DNA from: Dirofilaria immitis | Lineage: Eukaryota; Nematoda; Chromadorea; Rhabditida; Onchocercidae | Direction: 5' to 3' | NCBI GenBank assembly: GCA_024305405.1 | Contig: JAKNDB010000109.1 | Span: 5,828,001-5,892,000, forward strand | Length of the DNA stretch: 64,000 nucleotides | In this document: in pieces, positions 24,769 to 38,500 of the stretch | Layout of the letters: the number at the start of each line of letters is the position of its first letter | Numbering within the stretch: position 1 is the first letter of the stretch | Translations under genes and position numbers: made by a program | The notes under the pieces: generated by a model | What the model was told of the DNA's origin: nothing | What the model saw: only the letters and a program-made list of their open reading frames with translations | The model's database searches: none

Positions 24769-26325
24769 CTGCAAATTAGATCATTCATTTTGTTATAACA
24801 TCTTACTAAACAACTAATAGTAGAAATAGAAATGAACGTTAAATGAATGAAACTATTTGATATCTGTTATTAAGGGCTTCTTTCGCAATATCCTTCTTCA
24901 GCATTCCCTTGTGGCATATCTACCGTTATTCCATTTATATTTAGTCATTCTTTTATTGCAGCACCAACTCATTTATAACTGTTTCAAACCAAAATAAAAT
25001 GATGGATCGTTAAGACAGTCAAGTCAAGTCATATTGAGATACGGAACAATCCTGGTAAGCCAAAAGTCATCGTTATTTCTACGACAACGTAGTAATCCTG
25101 TTTCACTACGTAGTAATCTTTATATAATGCAATAATAACAAAATAAACATGAAATTTGATTTTCAAATCACGAGTCAATCAATCAATCAACAGAGTATAG
25201 GTATCGTAATCACTTCTCAACTGTAATCAGCGAGTTGGATGTGAACAGATGTACAAGAGCGAAAAATTAGAGTTCTGTTAAGATGGACCTTGTAAAATAT
25301 ATGTTCAGTCACTATTTTTACTTATCGATTTATTCTAAGAACAATAATGTCTCACTTTAAAAGCACGAATTATTAATCACAATACTTTATTAGCGTTCTC
25401 ATCAAGTGAGGTTAACATTTTGATTTCAGTCTTGCAACATCAATCCTATATTTTCAAAATGCGCATCTTATCAAATACCAATTTCCACATATGGGCAAGA
25501 AGCGAAAGGTATTAACGAAGTTGGTCTTAACAGATATTTTTATATAGAAAATAAGGTTGGTACTAGAATTCGACATTACCGCCTAGGTATATTTACTTTG
25601 CGCAACAAACAATAAATCCAAATGTAAAATCATGTTTTGAAAACAAAATGAGCAATGTCGAGATGTAAAGAGAAATGAAAATGGAATTCTCAACAACTCA
25701 AAACAAGGCTTCATATAAGAACATTGTTAGTCGGTAAATAAAATGCTGAAGGGAAAGCAGCATCATTCACATAAATACCACTACTTTTCTGCACACAAGT
25801 AAAAAACTCCTTAGGAAGAACCTGCTAGGATGATTTAAAAAACTGAGATTTCCTGAATGATTCGACTGTTATTATCCCCTGTGTATATTTGTTTCGGATT
25901 AATTTACTAATTAATTGTTGCGTTAATGCCTAATCAAAAATTTCTTATCATTCGCATGATTAAAATGATTCCGCATGTAAATAGTTGAAGCTAATTTGCA
26001 ATCTAACAACCTGGAACTAGATAAATTCAAACAACTAATTAAACTCCTTACTTTTAGTTGGGAGTTTAGTCCGACTATTTCGGAAATCAGAGGAAACTGG
26101 TCACAGTGCGTCTAAAAAAAACGTTAGATGAAGTCAGACGAAGTAGAAACAGAAGTAAAACAAGGATGTTATAAAAATATAAAAATGTTTAAAAATTCTG
26201 CAAAACTTTAATGAAATTAAATTTAATTCGAAATAGAAAGTGTAATGATATCGATATTAAAAATATCGCTGTTATCAGCTGCGGTAGTTCCATATCACTG
26301 CAATAGAGTAATAATGCTTTAAAAT

Positions 26326-26577
26326 TCAGTCAGTTTTATAATTTAATGCGGGAAAGAAAGGATGAGAGAAAAAAATGACGATGCTAGTGAATGTTGGAAA
26401 ACTGTTCGGAAGGCCAACTGAGAAATATGACCTTGATTCCCATATTTTTGGCCGCAAGTCCTTACTCGATACTATATTCTCTCCATTCTCTCTTCTATGA
26501 ACAGGTATGTTGACCGTCTTATATGCATTTCTCTTGGTCCACTCGTTACCGTCCCAAATGCTTCCTTTTATTCCCAT
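26326..26577 (-). CDS. Unrecognised open frame, possible upstream exon
   Basis: On the minus strand an ATG at 26577 opens an 83-codon frame whose first 60 residues have a balanced, charged composition (MGIKGSIWDGNEWTKRNAYK at the start). The ATG lies six bases after an acceptor-like CCTTTTAG, as expected for a spliced-leader or internal-exon start. Possible donors downstream include GTATCG and GTAAGG. It sits 1.6 kb upstream of the first recognised zinc-finger exon on the same strand, so it could be an alternative 5' exon of that gene. No domain is recognised, and it may be a chance frame. Confidence 0.2.
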   Translation of the reverse strand: MGIKGSIWDGNEWTKRNAYKTVNIPVHRRENGENIVSSKDLRPKIWESRSYFSVGLPNSFPTFTSIVIFFSHPFFPALNYKTD

Positions 26578-27834
26578 TCTATCCTAAAAGGCAAATCCCG
26601 TTCATGATAAAGAATAGATGGAAAAGAAGGAAATACTTTTTAGTTGGGGCAAATGGACAAAAGAATAAAGTCAAAAATCGTTTGAGGAGGGAACAGTAAA
26701 GAATAGCAGGCTGAGCCAACTGTCAAATAAAAGAATGACGTCGTGGAGTAGCGTTATGGTGGACAATATGGTGGACAGCGTGCAAGTAAGAAGCAGATAA
26801 CCGATTGTAGAGGTAAAAGTACTTCATCTCCTTACTCACCCTTACTCCCTCTTAATCCAAAACTTCTTCCTTGCTATCTATCTCGACTTAACAACACTAC
26901 TTTACGAAAGTCCCTCACGATTCTAAACCACTACCATCCGACAAGCAAACAAACGCAACGACCATCGTAAAAATGGTCATCTTACTGCCTTCACTTACTG
27001 TTGTGCAGATTTGGTTTTCTTTTCCAACTATTTCCAGGACTTTATTATAACTTGAAAATGTGTGAATGGTCAAATGTTCCTGGCTGTAAAAATTAATACC
27101 GTGCGGGAACTTGGGTGACAGGATAATAATGTATAGGAAGTATTTTGTAAATAAAGCAAGAATCCGTTTTAGCGTATAGCATCCAAAACAGATCCTAAGA
27201 TAAACGGTACTGAAAAACTTGAGCAAAGCATCGATTTAATCTATTTTTCATCTCTTCTTATTGCACTTAGCAATAGCTTGTACTGGATATCTAAAAATAT
27301 TGCCCGTGGAACCAAATCAAAAGAATCGAGATAGAGAAACGAAATGTCTTGCTGAAAAATATCACATCAACGAAGTTCTTGAGGAATTCTCTCCACTATC
27401 ATAAGCCAGTGAAAATTTTCTGATGATCTTCATTGATCTGAAGATATTTAGAATTCGAGAAATAGCTGTACGCAACAATAAAATTCATTTTATTTGACAA
27501 ATGTTTTTGTTAGTAAAATGCGAGCAAACTAAATTTGTTCACGTAGTGCAAGAGGATAATCAAAATATGAACAGAAGAGCAGTCCTGAATGAAAATATTG
27601 GAATGACTCATTACTAATTAGGTTCGTGTAAAACCTCGATATTGCTTGTACGTTGTTAGGATTGAGGATGTATAAGCAACTTAAATGTATGAGTTGTTGG
27701 TTAAGAAGATGCGAAAAAGCGATAAATGGAGAAGTGATTTTTAAATACACAAAATAGCGATGGTATTTATAAATAAAAGTGGATATACACAAATAAGTAC
27801 AGATTTAACGAATAACTATAATATAAATATAAAT

Positions 27835-27918
<84 letters not shown>
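27835..27918. repeat. (ATATAC)14 hexanucleotide microsatellite
   Basis: Fourteen perfect ATATAC units, followed to about 27963 by degenerate TA-rich sequence. Frames across it give Tyr-Ile or Met-Tyr repeats and are not genes. Confidence 0.97.
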
Positions 27919-27919
<1 letters not shown>

Positions 27920-30900
27920 CATATACATATATATTTTTTTGCACATATACATATAATATATCTGTATATATGACAGAGCGGAGTGCAACCGAATGATAAT
28001 GGAAGAGGAAGAGGAGGATTTCAAAGCAGGTCTGAATGGTTGCAAACACCGTAATCCGGATGTATGTGTATGTTTGGTGGTGTATTGGACGTCGATCTCT
28101 GTTAACAGATAACAAGCTATGCGCGACGAGCTCAACACCCCGAGTACCTTCCTGAGCAGACGATGTCCCCGCCCGTGTTTTCATGCCCGTCCGCCCACAT
28201 ACACCCTCTTCGGTCCGTCGTAGAATCTTCCCTTTAGCAACTCGTCTGCTTGTTTACTTCAACCAGTTATACCATTTGGGAAGCAAACTGGAAGAAATCA
28301 TCAGTCGTAATCCACACCTTTATCAATATTCAATTTCCTCTTCACCTTTGCTAGTGATGTCCGCTTGTTACTCATCATGTTCTTGTACTTTCAAGGCTTC
28401 CGGTCAATTTGTGTTTACTTCTCTAATCTGCTGAACAAAACCAAAAATTTGATTCAATACAGGGCATCTCACAAATATAGTTACCATTAGCTAACTATGC
28501 GTTCAACGAGACAATTTATGTTCATGATGAGATTTTAAGCTTGTCTTTACTCAGAATAAACCTATTCCAGATCCCCAGAGCCAGATGTTCCCACCAAAAA
28601 TAAAAAATCGCGAAATCCTAATTACAAGAAATAGAAAGATTGATCTTAATAGTGGTCTAAAGATACAGATATTAAAATGAGGACAAGAGAGGTCAAAACG
28701 AAGCCATTTAAAAATGAAACCCATCAGCCAAAAAAAAATTCAGTTGGGGCTTCAAGTATTGACTGGGAATGGTGAAGGAAATGTAGACGAGAATTGTTGC
28801 GGATTATCTACATAGAGAATAAAGAAAACATTTGCTGATGACGACATTGAATTACAACGACTTGGGAAAAAGATTTAAACCAAAAACGCAAATGTAACAA
28901 AAATCTCAAAACTTACCCTACGTATCCTTAGTCGAAATGTATCAAAGTAACTGACAATTAATGACTTCCACGATTTGCACACTTACACCTGTACTCATCT
29001 AATTTTCTAGCTCACTTCTAGATACGTAAAGAACGAGAAGGCAGAAGTCAGTTCGGTTGAGAGCGCCGTGACTGCTATTTATGAATAAATCCTGTAAGAT
29101 TTCCTCCAAATTAAATGCCCTGAAAAAAAAAAAACGTAAATAATCTTAGATATACAAACAAGCAATGTCACACCGGCATGTCAATACGATATCAATTCAA
29201 ATCGTGGAGATATCAGTTCAAATAGTAGTATTTGGAGCAAATAAATGTCTGTAAAACTGGGATAAGCAATGAGCTATACCCAAAATGTTTAATATGATCG
29301 TAATGTATCACAAATATATAACAGATATTTGGACAACAAAGTTTAGTCATTCAAAGGACTCAGAATGACAAGTTAAATTCTTCTCAAAAATCGATAGCGT
29401 GAAAGAATCGTATTATCTTGAACGACTAAGAAAAGTAATTTTCAATACAAACTTACAAACCGAAAATACGAGTACCAATAGCGTTGCCATGAAAGAAAAG
29501 GTGAAGGAAAAGAGTATTTGGAAATCTGAAACAGGATGAGATAAATATACTTAATAAATTCATTTGTGGACAATGCAAAAAGTTACTTCAACAAAAGTCG
29601 AATTTTATTCAAGCGTCTCGGAGAACAAGAGATTTTTGGAGATTGTTTAGATTTTTTTGCACGAAGAAATGAAATGTGTTCTTGAAAATGTGAATAAAAT
29701 TAATCAGAGATTAGTAAGAAAATTTGTTAACAAGAAAAAACAGGAAACATCGTGGGGATGATGCATGTATAGTGTGTATGGAAAAGAAGAAAGGGAAAGA
29801 ACAAGGTAGAAGAAGTATTATGTTCAAGTGAAAATCAGCGATGGTCGGATGGTTGAAGTGCGCAACTAGGAGTGGAAGGCACCGCATCCTTGAACGTCCA
29901 TGAAATGACCTTGGCGCTCTCCCCAATAAGATTATCCAAAACGATCCGGGATGCGGCGTCGTGGGGCGAATGGGAGAGTGAAGATCAGATTCTTCTCTCT
30001 TCATTTTTCAAAGATACTTCAATTCTCCATTCACATCTCTGGTGTTTTCTCTATCTTTCAGGACACGATAGTTCATATGCATTTTTCCATCCTGAATTAC
30101 TTCCTCTCTTCCCCCTCATCTCCATTTCACCAAAAATTCACTAATTCGTAAGCAGTATTCGATTTCACATCCTTACCATCAGTAACAAGTCTTCATCATA
30201 TAAACAAGTATACACTACACAACATTTCCAGGCAATCGTTTCCACCCATTAGAAAAGGAAGAGTGGGAGTGTTTCATACAGAAGTGCAAAATCGGGGTAT
30301 ACCGAGATCTTAACTAGCAATAAGTATAAAGGAAGGGAGGAACATTTATATGACACTTCCCGTCATCATTACCTGAACATCACAACAAATTCCTTGCTCT
30401 TGTCTCTCCAATGTCTCCTGACGTGATGATAAGCCTTGCAGTTACTAATATTTTTCGAAATGGGAAATTTTCTCGATAAATGCGTTTGGTGCTGAAGGAT
30501 AATGCAACAAGTTGTTTCGATAAAATGATGCATTGAAAGTTTGGGTAAAGGCTGTAATGACTTAAGAATCAGGATGAAGGTAATCAATGAAACAATGTTG
30601 AACTGAAACTACCATACTGGAAGTTATGCGAGCTTTCCAGTTGTTGGGAGAGTAGGAATACAACTCGCATAGATACATAAACGCGCAGAGCCAATAACAG
30701 TACACACAAGAGTGAGACAGCTTTCAGTGCCGATGTTTGGGAAAGTAGTGATGATCTGTTCCAGCGATTCATCCGGGACACCGAAAGCCATTATAGGGCT
30801 GCCTTCCTCTTTTCCCTCACTCTCAGCTTTCAACAGTGATAAACAAAAAGAACCGATAGTTGCTCTTCCGATTGGTTTTAGCTTCTGAAAGCTGCAGACT

Positions 30901-33900
30901 ACATTATCAGGCTTAATTACTGACGTCAAAATTTCCTATTGCAGTACTTGATATTTTTGTCATTAATAGACATTATCATTATTTCGATATTGCTATCTAC
31001 ATTACTATTTCTACTATTCCCATGATGCCTCTGTGTTTCCTAACATCATTATTATTATCATCATTGTTACTCTCACTATCACCGTCACTATTCCTGATCA
31101 CTACAAGCTTATCGGTTTTATATATCAACTTCATAAGTGATTCCAGGCAGCGGATCACTTGTTTCATGGCCTCGCAGATTTACATCTAACAGATTCATCA
31201 TTTCCCCGAAAGACTGCATACTAATCTCTACAAACATCAGTATAAAGATACGCTTGAAAAAAATCAGATCAAGCAAGTGAAATTAGTAATTAGTTATAAT
31301 CAAATCTGGAAATTTTCGAAATTCTGGAAGATGTAACTAGCAAGCTGATAAAACCTATTGTAAAGCATATTAATTAAATGAGATCTTTCTGAATATTTAG
31401 TTCCTGCCTCGAAATTTCTTGTTTATAAAGAGATCCCGAAGTTTATTGAAATTTCGGGTAATATCGTGGGTAGCGAAAGGGTGGAGTAGATAGGGAATGA
31501 ATTAACCAGTTACGACGAAACGGATGAAGGAAGAGGAGGGAAAAGGATGGTAATGGTGGCGTAAGAGTGAAGGTCGGATGACTGTTTTGTACAGGAAAAT
31601 ACGATGGGGTGAATTTGATACACTAGGGTAAACGAATTGTCTCGAGCCGACCTAATTTTCCTTATCAACTTTCTGTTCTGACTACTTTCCCCCGTCCAAG
31701 AGGTTCTGAGCGAAGAAAATCCGGACGTTCAACACTGCTTTACTTCTTTCCTCTTTCAGAAACTTGACTATTTGGCTCAGGCGCACTTCAACCCCTCCCC
31801 TATCTATCTCTCTAATTCCCTTTCTATTGCTTAATTAAGATCAAGCTACCACGAGAATTTTATGTATAATGGATTTAAATTGTGTGATGCATTTCATTTT
31901 CTAATGAATAAAAAAGGTAATAGGTAAATTGAACTTCAATTTTCATTTTTCGAACAGTTGAACTGAAATCACAACACCATCTAAGAGATATTCTGGATGG
32001 GACCAATCAAGTTTTACAGCATATTTGCAGTACAAAAAAATCAAAATACCTTAGAAGATACAGTTCAGTTAATAAAACAGCACAATTTTGCTTATACTTT
32101 ATTATGACTTGTTTGACATTATTTGGAAATCAAGAAATAGATAAAAACTTCCCGATTATAATTTGATGCCATTTAACACAACCCATATTTTCCAATGATT
32201 ACTTATCATTTTTGCAAAGAACAACAAATTCGTAGGAAAATTTGAAATGACGACCTAATGATGATGATTACTGCTTTGTTCCTTTCTTCTTCTGTAACAT
32301 GGACGATGAACAAAAGTCAACAGTGGCATTACTGATACGGAATTGTACTGCATTTTACATGATTCCAAAGCATGAATAACGGTATCAGATATTATAATAA
32401 TACAACTGGAGAGAAAATTACGACTTAAGTTACTTTGGCATGGTCGTAACCGAGCAGTTGAGAAAAGGTATTGTAACAATTATTTCAGATGGTCAAGCAT
32501 GAAGCACCCTACATGTTACCCTAACTGATCGTATGGAATGCAGTAGGATTAGCAGATATAGCAAGACTTTCAGAACATATCCAATTATGTTAGCGTTAGA
32601 GAAATGATTTAATGGCTTACAGATAAGCGTGCTCAGGGACAATCGAGTACGCGATTTTGCAATGCTATTTTCAGATTAATGAGGAATTATGAACATCACA
32701 TATGGGGAAAATGTTCATTTTACAGAAGATATCTGGAACTATAATACCATATTCAATGAAGGATGGAGAAAGCAACGGCAGGAGAGACAAGAGATCTGTG
32801 CTACCTAAAATGAATTCTCGGGCCTCATGTTCTGATATCCCTGTGGTGGAATGATTTTCTTGATAGTAAGACTTATAAGTAAGCCCATATCTTGGTTGCA
32901 CTACGCAGAAAACGGAATTTAGTTTGGAGGACGATCAGAAATGTGGTAGTCTTGATTGCAGCACAGGCGTAACAGCACTCGCTCTTCTATCCTTAGGTGA
33001 TGTGTGTTATGGTAGTAAACGATGGTAACGATTCTAGTAGGTTTCTGTTCCTTCCCTTTCCCGTTCGGTTCGGTTGGGTTGGGTATCGGCGATCGGCATC
33101 TGTCTCTCCGAAGGCCGACCGTCCGCCCTCTCACATCTTTCCAAACTTTTCATTTTGCCGAAGGTCACGAGCCTCCACAGAATGAATCCCATGCAAAACA
33201 GAAGACACGACTGACAGCGAAAACACTGTTATGCAGCAACCGTCATTCAAAACCCAAACACTATTAAACGTTCACTTAATATATGTTCCACAAAGAGCGT
33301 TCATTCCTTCCTTACTTTCCCTCCGTGTCTCATTCATCCTTATTCCTGAACCATGCTATTCCCGCCGTCCGTTTCTACAGTTCATCCTGTTCCTTCTCCT
33401 TATTACATTATTCTGAATTACCAGAATTAATACTGATTTGGAATTGATTTTATCGTTTCGAATATGAATGACGAAATCAGTTTCTCATTGCTTCTGGAAG
33501 GGAGGCCGTAGTGAAATCCAAAAAGTGAGAGATCCATTTAAGTATATGATTTGATTGTATTTATGTGCAAAATAAAGCGACAAGAAAAAAACGGATTTCG
33601 GAACTCTGAAAGCTTGGATTGCATCATGGGAAATTGAATTCAAATTAAACAAATTTCACCTGTTTTCTTCACAGCAAAATCACAACCATGTTTGAAATGG
33701 CTTTGACTCTAATTGGTCTGATACCAATAAGAGAAGGGTATATGAGAGTGGAGATGGCCCTCCGTCACATTACAATCTTTTGATATAAAGTTCCTTGCCA
33801 TTCAGGAATAGAAATTTTTCTTAAATTTTACTTCATTATCTTTTACCAAATAGATTGTTTCTAAACCATTTTGGTACGATATAGTAATAGAAAATAATGA

Positions 33901-34235
33901 ATAATAAACATAAATTGAAAGCATCCAATATCATCTCATTCGAATCAATCTAAATGTTTCTCGGAGATTTCTTAAAATGAAACATTAGAGCTAGTGACTA
34001 AATGGAGAGAGGAAAATTGATGTTATGATTTCCATTTCATAATCATTTCATAATCTTCAAGATTTTTTACGGCGACGACCATGGTGATAATAATAGTGAT
34101 AGATAATAGTGATAACAATTTACAAACGATGCATTATTCATACTAATATCGCTTTCTCGTTTTGCGTTCCGGCTTCATTTTTTCTGTAATTTCGTCTTGT
34201 TCCTTTTCCCCTTTTTGTTCAATCATCTCAGAGCC

Positions 34236-35570
34236 CTATGCAAAGATGGAAGCAGTGAGTTGCCGAAATTCGCCATCTGAAATATTCTTTAGATTAACAA
34301 AACGACAAACATTGTGAGCCATGATCACAGCAATATGTTTGAAGTGATTGTCATACAGCGCTTTGATCCAGTCCATATAAAAATAGATTTCTGAAACTGT
34401 TTTAACGTTGAACAGCTGTTGAACATGTGTCTATTTTGTTGTGCCTTAAACACTTCTTCCGCAGGTTTCCTTGGCACAACGGTGTGATGATGGAGGGTTT
34501 TTGGAAACAGAATGTTTTAAGATTGAAAAATGCATAATGAGAAAAATGGCTAAAGATTTCTGAATGTCCGATCAATTGATTCGCACTGCTAAATCAGATT
34601 TTCGGCTTAAATAGCTAATTATATATATATAATTCTATACATATATATAATCCTGTTAACCCCGGAAACTTTCACCGTTCGATAACAGAAAATTTTAAAT
34701 TAGTAACAAAGTGGACAGAGCTTTTTATACTGCTACGAATCCTATTATGTTTTGTTAAATTGCTGCTACTGACTGTAAGGCTTCTGATCTATAAGAATTA
34801 GAATAGATTTATCACAAGGAAACGAACTGTCCATGCCAATCAGTTGCTTAGTCAATAAAATTCTCTGCAAAATCAAATGAATATCTCTTATTCGTAAATG
34901 CGAATATGCATATGTATCTTAAAGTTTCGCAGCAAATATTTCTATGTATAAAGCGAGGATTTCCAAGTAACCGTTGTAATTTTTTCTTTTTTCTTCTATT
35001 AATGACCTTTTCTGGATTGGAAAACTTCGTTCTGGCAGAATATGAAGTTATGGTTAAGAATTATTTCTTATAACGCCGATAGTAGTTCTTAGAACAAAAA
35101 TCGAACAATGGCCGAAGATTTCTGAATGACCGATCAAATGATTCGCACTGCTTGTAGATCAGTTCTTCGGAAAATAACATGTTTTGGAAATATGATAGGA
35201 TGAACTTCCGGTCCCACGTATTATCGACAATGCTGGCGCCAGATGGTGTTAGTTGGATAGCAGAACAATGTGCTTTGCACGCTTGTTTATGCGAAAAATT
35301 TTGGTAGATAAGCAAAATATTAATGACAATACGTTTATAAGATATTTGTAGTTTTATCATTAATTCTTAAAACTGTGTGAGGTATCAATTCACTTATGAT
35401 TTTTACTTTTTAAACACAAATTCATGAAATCGTGTGACAAAAGGAAGTGATAATCATCCAAAGCCTCTCTTCGTTTCTATCGTCCGCAGTCCCCAGCATC
35501 CCCAGTATGATAATTTGGATCAAAATGTATCTTTCCTCAGTTTCTTTGGAATCGACAAGATTTTTCAAGA
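34236..35570 (-). CDS. Coding-looking minus-strand fragments, family not recognised
   Basis: Three pieces on the minus strand read like protein. 35570-35422 follows an ACTTCAG acceptor and gives a stretch rich in charged and aliphatic residues (VDSKETEERYILIQIIILGM). About 35330-35061 gives a frame with LTPSGASIVDNTWDRKFIL and QCESFDRSFRNLRPLF. 34390-34236 follows a TTTCAG acceptor in a 51-codon frame ending in TAG (MDWIKALYDNHFKHIAVIMA, then ISDGEFRQLTASIF). I could not connect them with matching phases, and I do not recognise the family. A second, decayed version of the QCES segment sits at 34541-34605 with an in-frame TAG. This could be a small gene with missing pieces or a pseudogene. Confidence 0.3.
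34541..35170. repeat. Diverged direct repeat pair (about 65 bp)
   Basis: 34541-34605 and 35103-35170 align over their length with about ten mismatches and one short gap. The shared core includes GATTCGCACTGCT. On the minus strand both copies encode the same pattern, QCES-DR-FRNL, but the left copy has a stop. This looks like an exon-sized duplication with decay of one copy. Confidence 0.75.
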
Positions 35571-38500
35571 CTGAAGTAATGTTTATGAACTGTTTGATCG
35601 TGCTCTCAAATTTCAATGCAGTATTCTTTTGATAAAAAAAATTGATTTTTCGGTACATATTTTTATATTTCAAACTGATATCGGTTGCAGGATGTAATTT
35701 CACTGTGAAAGTATTTTATGCAGTAAACGTATGGGGCAATGAAAGCACATTTTAAACGGGACAATACAAACATTTCGTTCAAGTTCATCGGAATTTTCGC
35801 TTTTACTGCATGTATGTATATAAATATGTATATATATATATCCATCAACATATCTGTCTGTGTATATATGTGATGAAGGTACACATCTATATTTGCAATC
35901 GAAAACTTTCATTTCTTCGTGGAAGGATGTACATGGTGATAGTGACTGCTGCTCCAGAGCAAAAGAAGGTGACAGTGACCGTGGCCGCTATTCGGGTAGA
36001 GGTTGCGCGAGGATAATACCATGAAAACTGGAGCAGGGAGCGAGAATTAAGTGGATTCCGCCCTCGTCTCCTCCAGGTATACTCATCTTCCCATTTTGCC
36101 TTTATCGGGGTGATTGGAATGATTTGGTTTGACCTTGAAGATAAACTAGTGAGTCGGGAATGATTGTAAACTGGAAAGAGGAGGCAAAAGTCCGTAGTTC
36201 TGGTGAGACTGAAAAAGAAGAAAAGAGAAAAGAAGAGTGAGATCACCGGCGAAATCATCTCACCATCACCGATTGACGTCCCGACATATTTAGTCATTTT
36301 CCGCAAAATGAAAAGGTTCATAACCCCGGAGAAACGCTCTGCCTTCTCTTCTTCTAAACTTCAAAACTGGCCTTACTCTGCAATCAACATATCATTGATC
36401 ACACAACCAACTGTAAATATTTCTATTTAAAATTCAAATTTTGGAGCTTACATTTAATTTATTAATTGTAGAAACTTGCTGTTTTGTCTTCTGGTTGGTT
36501 ATATTATCGCCAAGAAACCACTTGATACCACTTGATGTTCTTCATTTCGGCCATCTTGCTCATGTTTTTTTTTTCATGGGTATAGACAAATATTTTTATA
36601 GAAATCGCTTGGAATATCCTATATGCTTGCTAGAATTTTGATATCAGTTTGTCTGGATGCATTCAAAATAAATTCCTTGACGATTGCCAAAATCGATGCT
36701 TAGTGAGTAATATTGATGAAGTTGGTTCTTTTATGATATGATCGAAATACAGGTAGGAATACTCGAAATTTTATTTGGAAAAAATAAATTACCTACTGAA
36801 AATTAATAATGTTCACAAAAGAAACTGTACCTATTGCTAATAGATGCATATGTAAATGCAGCTGACAGTTTTATGCTAGACAGAGCGAACTAATAAAGGA
36901 TAGAATTTGTCTTAATGTGGAAATCGAGCAAAATGTCTAATATCTAATCTTTTAAGAATTCACGAGCGTATTCGTTATATATTCGCTTCACTACCGGAAG
37001 ATTTCCTGTGCTGAATTAATTTGGATAATCTGGACTACTTCGAGAAATGACTGCTACATTCGTGTGCCTACAGCCATGATTGGACAAATTTCTACTTTTC
37101 AAACTATCAAATTTACTACTTGCTAAAATGAACTCGTAAAAGATAAAAACATTTTGCAGAAAAGTATGCAGGAGACTTGATTGAAATGCACCATAGTTGC
37201 ATTATCTTGGATGCACTTCGTTCTCTCCACTGAATCATCATAAGTGTAGGCACTAATACCTGGAAAGAGATCAAGATAATCATGTAGAACTTTCGTCAAA
37301 ATTTCTCTTTATCGTCCCTTTCAAAAAGACTTAAGTGCTGATAAGCAAATAAGATATTCGAGCAATCAAAAGAGCGTACCTTTGAACTGCCGCAACAATC
37401 ACTGTTTGCAGAAATTTTTTATTGAATCAGTATGTAAATGATTCAACAACATTTGTTGAATGTATAATTTAATATTTGTCGGAATTATTTCATTTATCTT
37501 TTATGGCCAAATAATAAAATACGACTAGGATATGATAGCATGAAATAGGGAACTTATGAAACTCCTAAAATTAGGAAGCTTTCTGAAGTATAGTTGAAGA
37601 TAATTGTACGCACTGAGCGATATAAATTTTGCGAAAAGCTCTAAAATTTGCTCAAAATTCATAGTCTCCAAGAATCGGATGCATTATTTTTTCTGGTATA
37701 GAATTATGCTCCGCAATGTCAACTTTGAAATTCGGAATTAAATTTTCTCGACATCAGAGGCTTAATATTATGTAAAGATTGTAAATTAGAATCAATCAAG
37801 AACTTGCTTCATTTTTAATCAGTATACTATAAATCAAAATATTCATATTAAAAAAAGTGTGGCAAAAATTATTCATTCCATCTCTGCTAGAAAATTAAAA
37901 ACGCTAGAATTTCTAAGCTAAAATATCGCCAGTAATTTAATTACGGTTATAATTGAACTGATAGATACCTTTAAAATATAGAAATTGCTATGCTTTAATT
38001 ATTAAAAATGAAATTCCATTTTAACAATTGGTAAAAGTCAATTTCTCTTATGTGAAGTTTAGTATTCCTGCGTCTGAAGAACAAGAGATAAATTTGATAT
38101 AAATTACTACATGAACTTATTTGTTGTAAACACTGATGCTATTATACAATTTTAAGAGAAATGTTAGTAAAAGTACCATAAAAGCATGATGATGTTCTGT
38201 TTCTAATTTCTCTTCAGTGATAAATTTCAGTGTTGTAGAAACCCAATAAAGAAATAAGCGTAAAGTTTGGGAGAGTTGCTACAACATAAGAAACGAATCT
38301 GTTAATTCGTTGCGAACAGCTATGGTTTTGCATAAAAGTTCTGATTATAAAATATAATATTTCCCTATACGTTATCTAAAAAGTAGAAACCCACTCTACT
38401 TTATGATTATGGAAAGTAAAAAAATTCAGCAGCATACAGAGCCGAAAAGAGAGTAAAAACAAATTGTAATCGAAAGATTATAAGTTCCGTTCAGAACACA

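Noticed and set aside
27760..28184. Open frames rich in Tyr-Ile or Met-Tyr on both strands
   Set aside because: They are readings of the ATATAC microsatellite.
35887..36321. 144-codon minus-strand frame
   Set aside because: It is the longest unassigned frame in the gap, but it has no recognisable domain, a low-complexity Phe/Ser run and no supporting exon neighbours.
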